A program made the translations under genes and the position numbers. A stretch of 22,560 bases of DNA, from the NCBI GenBank assembly GCA_964556705.1, contig CAZKXX010000065.1:1-22560 (forward strand), in the 5' to 3' direction. This document shows positions 1-7,384 of this stretch, piece after piece (the stretch's first letter is position 1; the number at the start of each line of letters is the position of its first letter). The notes beneath the pieces are model-generated. The model ran no database searches. It was not told the origin of the DNA and saw only the letters and a list, made by a program, of their open reading frames with translations. The stretch comes from CAZKXX01 sp964556705. Lineage in GTDB: Bacteria > Acidobacteriota > Terriglobia > UBA7540.

Positions 1-502
1 GGATCGGCCGCCGTTTGTTCGCCACCGGGCTATCCGCCGCGGAGGCCGTGCCCGAGGAGTTGCCGCGGATGACGTGCGTCTGGTCGGTGTAGTAGTACAT
101 CGTTCCGGTCACGCCCGGCTGCGCGGGATTTCCCGTGATCGAGTAGCCGGTGTACTGGCCGTTCGTGTCCGGATTGCGCGGCGAATACACGAAGCTGTAG
201 CCACTCTTCACGCCGGCGGCGAGCACGCTGTCAATCAGCCCCGCCGCCGAGGCCGAAACGGGGTCGCCCGTCGCCGGCGGTCCGAGCTGAAGCAGCGTGC
301 TCGTGAAGCCCTGGCCGTAGGTGGAAGAATAGGTCACCTCGGCCGTGTTGAGAGTCCGCAGGCTGCCGATCGCCGACGCCTGGTTGGCGGCGATGCGGCT
401 GCGCAGCAGGCTCGGAATGGCGATGGCCGCGATGATCAGGATGATCGCCACCACGATGAGCAGTTCGATCAGCGAGAACCCGCGGGTTCGGAATTTCATC
501 AT
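1..502 (-). CDS. Type IV pilin-like / pseudopilin protein (3' end beyond window edge)
   Basis: The protein begins MMKFRTRGFSLIELLIVV, a class III prepilin signal. Prepilin peptidase should cut between G and F; the Phe is normally N-methylated, and the Glu five residues into the mature chain (FSLIE) is the conserved pilin assembly residue. A hydrophobic helix runs to about residue 33, followed by SRIAANQASAIGSLRTLNTAE, typical of short PilA/GspG-like proteins. About 167 codons are visible with no stop; the ..YYYTDQTHVIRGNSSGTASAADSPV region resembles the C-terminus of acidobacterial pilins, so little is probably missing. A strong SD (GGAGGAG, 507-513) lies 4 nt from the first ATG and 7 nt from the second (499), so either may be used. 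It is likely an envelope pilus or secretion-pseudopilus subunit. No other pilus gene is visible, so major versus minor pilin cannot be decided. Confidence 0.88.
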   Translation of the reverse strand, partial: MMKFRTRGFSLIELLIVVAIILIIAAIAIPSLLRSRIAANQASAIGSLRTLNTAEVTYSSTYGQGFTSTLLQLGPPATGDPVSASAAGLIDSVLAAGVKSGYSFVYSPRNPDTNGQYTGYSITGNPAQPGVTGTMYYYTDQTHVIRGNSSGTASAADSPVANKRRPI

Positions 503-649
503 TCAACTCCTCCACAGGAATCCCGTCGCCGCAGCGTTGCGGCGGCCGGTTACAAGGATTCGTGATTGAAGATCGATCGCAAGCAAACGGGATGTCGCAG
601 GCGGCGACGCCGCCCGGCCGCTTTCCGAACACCCCGCCGGCAGGGCCGG

Positions 650-677
650 ATTCTAACACGCCCGCGGGTAATGTCCA
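650..677 (-). promoter_or_regulatory. Candidate sigma70 promoter for the pilin gene
   Basis: Read on the minus strand this is TGGACA, 16 nt, TAGAAT. The -35 box is at 677-672 and the -10 box at 655-650. Transcription would start near 643, leaving a leader of about 140 nt before the pilin ATG. The leader contains a 7-bp stem with a 4-nt loop (527-544), about 13 nt upstream of the SD. Both hexamers are near consensus and lie in the gap upstream of the gene, but no experimental support exists. Confidence 0.45.
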
Positions 678-740
678 TCCCGGAGCCACCGGGGATATCC
701 ACTTCGGTGTTAACGACTTGAAGAAGGGCTTGCGGGGCGT

Positions 741-1916
741 TCAGGCGGGTAACGCGACTTCCGCGCCGCGCCGCTCGGCGGAGAGGTAAGCGCTGTAAAG
801 CACAGCCACCGTGTCGCGCGCCAGCTCGGGACCCGAAAGCGGCTCGCGGTTTTCGAAAATGCACTCCACGAAATCCTGAAACTCCTGCGGGTAGCCGTGC
901 TGCCAGTCTTCGTCGGGCGCGGGATTCGACCAGCCCTGCTTGGTGCCGATCTTCTCAACGACGTAAACGTCCTTCAACTGCTCTTCGCGGGGGTTGTAAG
1001 TCTCGAGCGCGTTGAGCGGATTCAAATTGCAGCGCGTGCGGTGGTTGTTGGCGAAAATTTCGAGCCAGTTGTGAACGCCGCCGAGGACGAGTTCGCTCGC
1101 AAAGATGTCGGCGACGGTGCCGTCCGCAAACGTGACGTGCATCTGCCCGTAGTCTTCAATGTCGGCGTAGTCGGTGCGCAGAAACCCGGCGTCGCGGTAA
1201 GTCTTGAGGCGCGTGATTTCGTGCGTGCGGGCAGAGACGGTCACGGGCCGGATGGGCGTTCCCTCGCGCGCTTCGCCCTCCGCGCGCTTCAGGCAGAGCG
1301 CGGCGCTGAGCGGGTGGCACGCCTTGCCGACGATCGAGCCGCCGCCGGAAAATTTCCACACGCCGTAATAAGGCGAGTGCGAGCCGCTGTGCGACTCATC
1401 GCCGATCATCCACAGGATCTGCCCGCCGCTTTTGGTGAGAATTTCGCGCTCCTTCTGCACGGCGGGCGAGTAAACCCAGTTTTCGGCGTAGCAGAGTTTC
1501 GTCCCCGCGCGGCGCGCGGCGGCGAGAATGCGCTCGCAGCTTGACATCGCCTCGCGCAGCATCATGTCCTTCGGGAAGTCGTTGCCGCGGAAGTCTCCCG
1601 TCGGCGGCCCGTAGTAGCCGGTGAAGGGTTTTTCGACGATGACGTGCTTCGAGCGTTCCAGCGCGGCCACGGCCAGGGGCTCGTGCAGCGCGCCCGGCGC
1701 GCAGATATCCACCACGTCGCAGGCGTCGCAGAGTTCGTCGAACGTGCCGAAGGCGCGCACGCCGAATTCGCGCGCGAAAGCCTGGCGCGACCCGGAGGAT
1801 TTGGAGGTTACTCCCACGACGCGCACGGGAACTCCGTAAACGCGGCGGTAACTTTCGAAGTGAAATTTCGCGGCGAAGCGCGCGCCGACGATGCCGACGC
1901 GAAGGGGACGGGACAT
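741..1916 (-). CDS. Gfo/Idh/MocA family oxidoreductase
   Basis: The 391-residue protein has an N-terminal Rossmann fold (RVGIVGARFAAKFH, residues 6-19) and the family EKPF signature (residues 95-98), whose Lys is the usual catalytic or substrate-binding residue. A C-terminal GFO_IDH_MocA-like domain follows; the segment GGGSIVGKACHPLSA (around 190-205) matches the family region carrying the active-site His. Members oxidise or reduce sugars, inositols or related alcohols with NAD(P). There is no signal peptide, so it is cytosolic. An SD-like GGAGGAG lies about 8 nt before the ATG. The next gene upstream diverges (NYN protein) and the pilin downstream has its own candidate promoter, so it looks monocistronic. 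The exact substrate cannot be told from sequence. Confidence 0.9.
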   Translation of the reverse strand: MSRPLRVGIVGARFAAKFHFESYRRVYGVPVRVVGVTSKSSGSRQAFAREFGVRAFGTFDELCDACDVVDICAPGALHEPLAVAALERSKHVIVEKPFTGYYGPPTGDFRGNDFPKDMMLREAMSSCERILAAARRAGTKLCYAENWVYSPAVQKEREILTKSGGQILWMIGDESHSGSHSPYYGVWKFSGGGSIVGKACHPLSAALCLKRAEGEAREGTPIRPVTVSARTHEITRLKTYRDAGFLRTDYADIEDYGQMHVTFADGTVADIFASELVLGGVHNWLEIFANNHRTRCNLNPLNALETYNPREEQLKDVYVVEKIGTKQGWSNPAPDEDWQHGYPQEFQDFVECIFENREPLSGPELARDTVAVLYSAYLSAERRGAEVALPA

Positions 1917-2103
1917 GCGGGAGGCTCCTCCACCACCCGGCGCCCGCCGGGACGTGGCACGCGGATTCTACCACCGCCGCCGGCGGCACGGCGAGGGAGA
2001 CGCGGAAGGCGTTCCGGGAGTATGATAGAGGGAGTGAAGTTTCCCTGCGGAAACAGAATACAGCCTCTCCCGCGGCCGGAAGCCTCGGGAGGAAGAAGGG
2101 ACC

Positions 2104-3486
2104 GTGATTGAAGAACGATTGAAATTGGCCGTGTTCATTGACTTCGACAACATCCAGATCGGAGTCAAGGACACGCTGAGAAAAGAATTCGACGTTTCGG
2201 TGGTGCTCGAAGCGCTGAAGGAACGCGGCGAAGTGGTGACGAAGATCGCTTACGGCGACTGGCCGCGCTCCGGCGAGCACAGCCGGCAGATGACGCAGCA
2301 CGCCGTGCAGATGGTGCAGCGCAATGTGACGCCGCGCGGCGACAAGAACGGCGCGGACATCAACCTGGCGCTCGACGCGCTGGAGATGGCCTTCAACCGC
2401 CCCTACATCAACGCTTTCGTCATCGTGGGCGGGGACAGCGACTTCATCGCGCTGGTGGAGAAACTCAAGCAGTATGACAAGCGGGTGCTGGTGGTGGGCG
2501 GGCGCGCGTTCACAAGCAACATTCTGCAGCGCAACTGCCACGAGTTCATCGCCTACGAAAACCTGCTGAAGGCCGCGGGGGACGGCGCCCGGCGCGCGCG
2601 CTCCTCGCGCGGGCGGCCGCGGGCCGCCGGAGACGGCCGCTCGCTCTCCGACGCCATGCCCAACGTGGAACGGGCGCTCAAGGTGCTCGCGGAACGCGAA
2701 GTCGCGCCGCAAATCGGCCTGCTCAAGAGCACGCTGCTGCAACTCGACCCGACGTTCAGCGAGCGCGACTACGGCTCGGGTTCGTTCCTCGAGTTCATCG
2801 AGAAGCTGCACGAGGCGGGACTGGTCCGGCTGCGGCGAACCGACCGCGGCCATCTGGTCGAGCTGGCCGACGATTCGGGCGAACGCGACTCGGCGCAGCC
2901 GGCTCGGGAGCCGGAAGCGGTCGAGCCCCTGGGCGGAAGCGCCGAAGCCATGGACTTGCTCCGCCAGGCGATGACGGAAGCCGCCGGGAAGACGCCCAAC
3001 AAGCCGCTCTATCTCCGCCAGGTGAGCCAGTTACTTCGTTCGGGCGGGAAGGATTTTGACGCCCGCCGCTACGGATTCCGCGGCGTTGTGGACCTGTTGC
3101 ACCAGGGCCAGCGCGAAGGCATCCTGCGGGTTCACCGGGACCGCAAAGGCGTGCTGCGCGTCTTTCCCGCCCTCCCGGCGGGCGCAACGGCCGATCCGGC
3201 AGGGACGGAGGAACCGCTCACCGGGACACCCTCCGCCGCCGAGCCCGAGCCGGCCGAAGTGGATGTCGCCTGGGGCGAGCCTTCTCGCGTCTTCGACGCC
3301 GACCCGGAAGAAGTCGCGCCGGCAATGGCGGACGCGGGCGCGCCCGCCGAAGGCGCCGGAGGAGAGACGGCATCGGAAGAAGCGGCCGAGGAAGCCAGAC
3401 CGCGCCGGCGCCGCGCGCGCGCGGGAAGCAAGCCGGGCGCGCGTCGCGGCCCGCGCCGGAAGGCGAAGGAACCCGCCGAGGGATAA
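2104..3486 (+). CDS. NYN-domain ribonuclease-like protein with two OST-HTH/LOTUS domains
   Basis: Residues 1-155 form a NYN (LabA/DUF88) PIN-like nuclease domain with its acidic residues intact: FIDFDN (D13, D15), NGADINLALD (D85, D91) and VGGDSDF (D111, D113). Residues about 186-253 and 281-355 match OST-HTH/LOTUS winged-helix domains, which bind RNA in related proteins. Residues 356-460 are low-complexity, first acidic and Ala/Pro-rich, then a strongly basic Arg/Lys tail. Of 460 residues, the first 355 have the usual NYN plus tandem OST-HTH layout; the long tail is extra. Translation starts at GTG 2104, supported by the purine-rich SD GGAGGAAGAAGG ending 4 nt upstream. It is probably a metal-dependent cytosolic RNase acting on structured RNA; the target is unknown. 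No operon partner is evident. Confidence 0.9.
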   Translation: MIEERLKLAVFIDFDNIQIGVKDTLRKEFDVSVVLEALKERGEVVTKIAYGDWPRSGEHSRQMTQHAVQMVQRNVTPRGDKNGADINLALDALEMAFNRPYINAFVIVGGDSDFIALVEKLKQYDKRVLVVGGRAFTSNILQRNCHEFIAYENLLKAAGDGARRARSSRGRPRAAGDGRSLSDAMPNVERALKVLAEREVAPQIGLLKSTLLQLDPTFSERDYGSGSFLEFIEKLHEAGLVRLRRTDRGHLVELADDSGERDSAQPAREPEAVEPLGGSAEAMDLLRQAMTEAAGKTPNKPLYLRQVSQLLRSGGKDFDARRYGFRGVVDLLHQGQREGILRVHRDRKGVLRVFPALPAGATADPAGTEEPLTGTPSAAEPEPAEVDVAWGEPSRVFDADPEEVAPAMADAGAPAEGAGGETASEEAAEEARPRRRRARAGSKPGARRGPRRKAKEPAEG

Positions 3487-3581
3487 CGGGTCGGGGATTC
3501 CTGCTGACTGGATATGTGCTGAGCCTCGACGACGCGCCTCCTCGCCGGCTGGTGCGGAGACGCCGCGCCGCGCGACCGAAG

Positions 3582-3610
3582 TTGCGGCGGCCGTCGCGGC
3601 GCGTTAGGAT
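3582..3610 (+). promoter_or_regulatory. Candidate promoter for the DUF433/DUF5615 pair
   Basis: TTGCGG at 3582-3587, a 17-nt spacer and TAGGAT at 3605-3610 form a plausible sigma70 promoter. Transcription would start near 3617, giving a leader of 20-30 nt before the antitoxin start. The spacing is ideal and the hexamers are moderate matches. It lies in the only gap upstream of the pair. Confidence 0.4.
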
Positions 3611-3646
3611 GAGGTCAAGGATCGGGGACCTGACGTGGGACTCTCG

Positions 3647-3898
3647 ATGGATGAAGAAACTCTGCTGAAACGCATTACCGTGAACCCCGAAATCTTCGGG
3701 GGCAAGCCGATTATCCGAGGCCGACGTCTGGCGGTTGAGCATGTGCTCGGCATGTTGGCCGCCGGTGACACGATTGAAACAATCCTCGTCAGCTACCCGT
3801 GGCTGGAGCGGGAGGACGTTCAAGCCTGCCTCGTTTACGCCCGCCGTATCGCCGCCAACGAACGCATCGAGCCGCTTTCGCTTGAGGTCGGTTCTTGA
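3647..3898 (+). CDS. DUF433 domain protein, putative antitoxin
   Basis: The 83-residue protein (MDEETLLKRITVNPEIFGGKP..) matches DUF433 throughout: RITVNPEIFGGKPIIRGRRL, then LAAGDTIETILVSYPWLEREDVQACLVYA. This is a small helix-turn-helix-like fold usually encoded just before a DUF5615 PIN-like toxin and thought to be its antitoxin and DNA-binding autorepressor. An in-frame GTG at 3635 would add four residues; I prefer ATG 3647 because family members start just before the RITxNPEI motif, but neither start has a clear SD. Its TGA stop overlaps the TTG start of the next gene (TTGA, 3895-3898), implying translational coupling. Confidence 0.85.
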   Translation: MDEETLLKRITVNPEIFGGKPIIRGRRLAVEHVLGMLAAGDTIETILVSYPWLEREDVQACLVYARRIAANERIEPLSLEVGS

Positions 3899-4257
3899 AG
3901 ATTCTGCTGGATGCGTGCATCAGCCCCCAAGCCAAAGCCGAACTCGAAGCCGCCGGACATGACGTAGCAGGGGTGGGAGACTGGCCGGAGGATCCCGGCG
4001 ACTCCGCTGTTCTGGCGCGAGCCAAGACCGAAGGCCGCGTGCTGGTGACACTGGACAAAGATTTCGGGGAGCTTGGAGTTCTGCGCGGCGCAGCACACTG
4101 CGGGATTTTGCGTCTGGTGAACTTCCGGGCAGCCCAGCAAGGCCCAGTCTGTCTCGAGTTGATCGCGCGCCACGCCCAGGACTTCGACGAGGCTGCCCTC
4201 ATTACGGCCGACGCTCGCCGAGTCAGGGTCCGGCGTGGGGGCACGCCCAGCGAGTGA
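3895..4257 (+). CDS. DUF5615 PIN-like protein, putative toxin
   Basis: The 120-residue protein begins MKILLDACISPQAKAELEAAGHDV, and has VLVTLDKDFGEL near residues 50-61. These are the two acidic patches (LLDA and TLDKDF) of the DUF5615/Mut7-C-like PIN fold, which places acidic residues for metal-dependent RNA cleavage. The start is TTG at 3895, overlapping the DUF433 stop by 4 nt. The order antitoxin then toxin with overlapping ends is the usual DUF433-DUF5615 arrangement. Toxicity and RNase activity are inferred from the family. The gene ends only 10 nt from the convergent hydrogenase-protease gene, with no room for a separate terminator. Confidence 0.85.
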   Translation: MKILLDACISPQAKAELEAAGHDVAGVGDWPEDPGDSAVLARAKTEGRVLVTLDKDFGELGVLRGAAHCGILRLVNFRAAQQGPVCLELIARHAQDFDEAALITADARRVRVRRGGTPSE

Positions 4258-4267
4258 GCAGACGATT

Positions 4268-4780
4268 CTAGCGCTCTGAATACCCGGACGCTGTTTCGGG
4301 CACTGCCATTTCGACAGGAAGCCAGCCGCTGACGATGAGCCGGGCGCGGGCGGCGGCGACGGCGACCAGCGCCGCGACTTCGGGGCTCATCTCCTCGCAA
4401 AAGGTAAGCGGGTCGAGGACGGGGACGGCGAGGATTCGGACTTCGCGCGGAAAGCCGCAGCCCATCTGCCGCATCGTCTCGCGCACTTCGCCGAGGCCCA
4501 CGAAGTGCGGCGCCACAGCGTCCGCCGCGCCGGCGTCGTCCAGAGTCCATTCCTGGATTCGAGCGCCGCTAAAATCTTCCGGCAGGTAGCTGTCAATCAG
4601 CAGCGCCTTTTCCCGCCCCAGCAGCTCGTCCATCAGAGACAGACCGAATTGCGATGTGGCGCGCACTTCGACGTCCTCGGGGAATCTTCCCCTCAACGCC
4701 TCGGCAACGCGGATTCCCACCGCGTCGTCCTTGAGCAGGTCGTTGCCGAGGCCGAGAATGAGAAGGGGGGCGGGATTCAC
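4268..4780 (-). CDS. [NiFe]-hydrogenase maturation protease (HyaD/HycI/FrhD family)
   Basis: The 170-residue protein opens with LLILGLGNDLLKDDAVGIRVAEAL, the hydrogenase endopeptidase signature. The three expected nickel-sensing ligands can be placed by comparison with E. coli HybD (Glu16, Asp62, His93): D19 in KDDAVG, D63 in LLIDSY and H92 in PHFVGLGE. Family members cut the C-terminal peptide of the large subunit once nickel is inserted. Its target is almost surely MvhA just upstream, which retains a 27-residue tail after its last metal-site motif. The start is GTG 4780 with a weak SD. A 134-nt gap with an inverted repeat separates it from mvhA, so it may be translated at a different level from the structural genes. 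It is the last gene of the operon. Confidence 0.92.
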   Translation of the reverse strand: MNPAPLLILGLGNDLLKDDAVGIRVAEALRGRFPEDVEVRATSQFGLSLMDELLGREKALLIDSYLPEDFSGARIQEWTLDDAGAADAVAPHFVGLGEVRETMRQMGCGFPREVRILAVPVLDPLTFCEEMSPEVAALVAVAAARARLIVSGWLPVEMAVPETASGYSER

Positions 4781-4790
4781 GATGGCCTCA

Positions 4791-4848
4791 CGCCAAGGCG
4801 CGAAGGCGCAAAGTTAAGAGGTTGGTTTACTTCCTTGGCGCCTTGGCG
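4791..4848. repeat. Inverted repeat between mvhA and the maturation protease gene
   Basis: A 16-bp left arm (4791-4806) pairs with a right arm (4833-4848) at 15 of 16 positions; the outer 10 bp (CGCCAAGGCG / CGCCTTGGCG) match perfectly. The loop is about 26 nt. The arms are built from AAGGCGC-like units, a style I associate with dispersed intergenic repeats in many bacterial genomes. In the direction of transcription no U-run follows the second arm, so this is not a classical terminator for the operon. It could be a dispersed palindromic element, an mRNA-stabilising hairpin for mvhA, or both. Confidence 0.6.
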
Positions 4849-4914
4849 CCCTGGTGGTTTGGTTTTTTCCATGGGACGGGTCCCCGCGATCGCGGGAACG
4901 GCCGCCAATTCAGT

Positions 4915-6384
4915 TCACTCTCCTCTTCGCACCTGCCGCAGCAGGTTTCCGTCCGCGTCGCGAATGGAAACGATGAGCGGCATCGAGCCGGGCAGCGAGT
5001 GCGTGCCGCAGCCGTGGCAGGGGTCGTAGGCGCGGAAGGCCATCTCAACCATGTTGAGCAGGCCGTCGTCCCCGGCCTTGCCGCCGGAAAGCAGGACGCG
5101 CGCGGCCTTGTCCACCGAAAGGGCGATGCGCGCCGCGTTGTTCTGCGTGGCGACGATGAGGTTGGCGCGGGTGATGAGCCCGCGCTCGTCGGTCTCGTAG
5201 TGGTGGAAGAGGGTGCCGCGCGGCGCTTCGACGACGCCCATGCCGACGGCAGGGATTTCCGTGGGCAGCGTGCGGACGTTCGGGTCGGTGATCTCCGGGT
5301 CGCGCGCCAGTTCCTCGAAGCGTTCGGCCGCGTAAATCATCTCGATGACGCGCGCCCAGTGGTTCGCCAGCGTGTGGTGGACGGGTTTCCCGGCGAGCGT
5401 GGCGAAGAACTGCTCGTAGGCGGCCTGCGCGCGCGGCGTGGCCATGCCGTCGGCGGCGTTCAGGCGCGCCAGCGGCGCCACGCTGTAGATGCCGGAATCG
5501 GCGCCGTCCACAAATCCCTTCCAGCCGATTTTCTTGAGATACGGAAACTTGATGTAACTCCACGGCTCGACGTGCTCGGAAATCGAGTCCAGGTATTCCC
5601 GCGCTGTGAAGCAGCCGAATTCCGCGCCGTCCGGGCCCACCACGCGCACCCGGCCGTCATAGAAATTGACGCGGTTCTTCTCGTCCACGAGGCCCATGTA
5701 GTACGTGCGGTGCGTGTAGGCGTCCGAAGTGATGACGTCCACGTATTCCTTCTTCTTGAGGACGAGGTCCTGAAACACCTGAAGGGTGAAAAGCGCAAAC
5801 TCCACGCCGCGTTTCGACGCCTCGACGAAGCGCGGCTGGTCCTCCTTCGAAAGCGGCTTGGCCACTCCGCCCGGCAGGCCGAAAACCGGATGAATGATTT
5901 TCCCGCCCAGAAGCGTGACGAGGTCCCGCAATTCCCTGCGCATGGCGATGACGCGCTGGCCGACCTCGAGGCCCACTTTGCCGAGAACTCCCAGGATGTT
6001 CCTCTCGCCCTTGGGCGCTTTCGGTCCCACGACGAAGTCCGGCCCGCCGAGAAAATAGAAGTGCAGCGCGTGGTCCTCGAAGGTGAAAATCAAATAGAGC
6101 ATTTCGCGGAGTTTCCGGGCGGCGGGCGGAGGCTCGACCCGGTAGAGATCGTCGAGGGCTTTGGTCGCGGCCATGTGGTGCGCCGTGGGACACACGCCGC
6201 AGATGCGCGAGGTGATCTGAGGCATCTCCTCGGCGGGCCGGCCGACGACGAACTGCTCGAAGCCGCGCAGTTCCGGCACCTGGAAGTAGGCGCGGCTCAC
6301 GTTCCCTTCGTCGTCGAGAAAGATTTCAATCTTCCCGTGGCCTTCGAGCCGGGTGATGGGATCAATCGTGATTCTTTGCGTCAT
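4915..6384 (-). CDS. mvhA: [NiFe]-hydrogenase large subunit, MvhA type (group 3c-like)
   Basis: The 489-residue protein carries both [NiFe] active-site motifs: RICGVCPTAHH (L1; C62, C65) and DPCHGCGTH (L2; C456, C459). Early ITRLEGHG holds the conserved proton-transfer Glu14. After H462 come 27 residues, the peptide normally removed by the maturation protease encoded next. Length and sequence fit the soluble Mvh/F420-non-reducing type that docks to heterodisulfide reductase. No signal peptide or membrane segment is present. It would split or form H2 and pass electrons through MvhG and MvhD to HdrA. An SD (AGAGGTG) precedes the ATG, and mvhG ends 9 nt upstream. Group 3c is inferred from the MvhD and Hdr neighbours; a tree would confirm it. 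No hyp genes for Ni-Fe(CN)2CO assembly occur in the window. Confidence 0.95.
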   Translation of the reverse strand: MTQRITIDPITRLEGHGKIEIFLDDEGNVSRAYFQVPELRGFEQFVVGRPAEEMPQITSRICGVCPTAHHMAATKALDDLYRVEPPPAARKLREMLYLIFTFEDHALHFYFLGGPDFVVGPKAPKGERNILGVLGKVGLEVGQRVIAMRRELRDLVTLLGGKIIHPVFGLPGGVAKPLSKEDQPRFVEASKRGVEFALFTLQVFQDLVLKKKEYVDVITSDAYTHRTYYMGLVDEKNRVNFYDGRVRVVGPDGAEFGCFTAREYLDSISEHVEPWSYIKFPYLKKIGWKGFVDGADSGIYSVAPLARLNAADGMATPRAQAAYEQFFATLAGKPVHHTLANHWARVIEMIYAAERFEELARDPEITDPNVRTLPTEIPAVGMGVVEAPRGTLFHHYETDERGLITRANLIVATQNNAARIALSVDKAARVLLSGGKAGDDGLLNMVEMAFRAYDPCHGCGTHSLPGSMPLIVSIRDADGNLLRQVRRGE

Positions 6385-6393
6385 GACGCACCT

Positions 6394-7356
6394 CTAGGCC
6401 GCCTTGCGTTTCCGGCCGAGGAAAGAAGCCGGCACGCTGTAGCGGTAGAACGTGCCCGCCGGGTCGGGCACCGATTCAAAAGCCTCCGCCAGAACTTTTT
6501 CATCCGTCGTATCCACAATCGAGGCGACGGCGGAGAGCGCTTTGACGCCGTAATCGCGCACGCGCTCGACGGGACCGAAGCAGCCCGTGCACGGCATCCC
6601 GCCCTTGACGCAGAGCGCTTCGCAGCCGCCGCGCGTGACGGGCCCGAGACACAGCACGCCCTGCGCGAGCAGGCACTTGTCGCGCTCGATGAGCACCTGG
6701 TGCGGCCGCTTCAGTTCCGTGACGAGGAGTTTTTCGGGCTTCGTTGAATTCAGCTCGCACTCGTAGCAGAGGGCGCGGTCGCCGGCCAGAACCGATCCCT
6801 TCTCCGGAAGTTCGCCTTTCAGAATCGCCTGAATGGCGTTCATCGTGATTTTCGCCGTGGGCGGGCAGCCGGGCAGGTAGTAGTCCACGTCAATCACCTG
6901 ATCGAGCGTTTTGACCGATTCGTAGAACTCCGGCAGCTCGAGCTCGCCTTCCGGGACGCGTGTGTGCGTCTGCGGCCGCACGCCCGAGCCGTCGGCGGTC
7001 GAGGGCGAAACGGAATAGACGTACTGGAGGACCGCTTCCTTCTCGGTCAGGTTCGCGAGGCCGGGAATGCCGCCGAGGCAGGCGCAGGCGCCGTAAGCGA
7101 TGACGAGCTGCGATTTGCGCCGCAACAGTTTGGCCATGGCTTCCTGCTCGCTCATGCGGATCGCGCCGTTAATGAAGCTGACCGCGATTTCGCCGTCGCC
7201 CCTCGCCTCGACGTCCGAGCGCTTGAAGTCGAGCGCCACGGGCCAGAAAACGATGTCCACGGCCTCGACCACCTTGAGCACGCCTTCGGCGAGATCCACC
7301 ACGGCCTCCTCGCAGCCGCCGCAGCTCGCGCACCAGTAAACCGCCAGTTTGGTTAT
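6394..7356 (-). CDS. mvhG: [NiFe]-hydrogenase small subunit, MvhG type (non-canonical start)
   Basis: This is the electron-relay subunit with three Fe-S clusters. The proximal-cluster motif YWCASCGGCEEA lies at residues 7-18 counting from the ATA codon at 7356. Later cluster ligands include GACACLGGIPG, YLPGCPPT, LCYECELNS and CLLAQGVLCLGPVTRGGCEALCVKGGMPCTGC. Homologues start a few residues before the YWCASCGGC segment. Here the first in-frame ATG/GTG/TTG is GTG 7302, which would delete the proximal-cluster cysteines, and a TAG closes the frame at 7375-7377. The best candidate is ATA at 7354-7356, one base from ATG and in the expected place; a TAGGAG SD lies 15 nt upstream. So the start is a rare ATA (or CTG 7347), or the assembly has an error, or the gene is 5'-damaged. 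The body is intact at about 320 residues. Confidence 0.85.
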   Translation of the reverse strand: MTKLAVYWCASCGGCEEAVVDLAEGVLKVVEAVDIVFWPVALDFKRSDVEARGDGEIAVSFINGAIRMSEQEAMAKLLRRKSQLVIAYGACACLGGIPGLANLTEKEAVLQYVYSVSPSTADGSGVRPQTHTRVPEGELELPEFYESVKTLDQVIDVDYYLPGCPPTAKITMNAIQAILKGELPEKGSVLAGDRALCYECELNSTKPEKLLVTELKRPHQVLIERDKCLLAQGVLCLGPVTRGGCEALCVKGGMPCTGCFGPVERVRDYGVKALSAVASIVDTTDEKVLAEAFESVPDPAGTFYRYSVPASFLGRKRKAA

Positions 7357-7384
7357 CGCCTTGGCTGTTGGCTCCTACCCATCT

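Noticed and set aside
2021..2026. TATGAT as a -10 box for the NYN gene
   Set aside because: No -35-like hexamer lies at 16-18 nt upstream and no extended -10 is present; too weak to list.
1396..2853. 485-codon minus-strand frame spanning the Gfo/Idh and NYN genes
   Set aside because: It covers parts of two well-supported genes and their divergent promoter region, with Arg-rich low-complexity translation.
4822..6747. Long plus-strand open frame (641 codons) opposite mvhA/mvhG
   Set aside because: High-GC antisense shadow with biased Arg/Ala/Val/His composition and no recognisable domain; the opposite strand encodes complete hydrogenase motifs.
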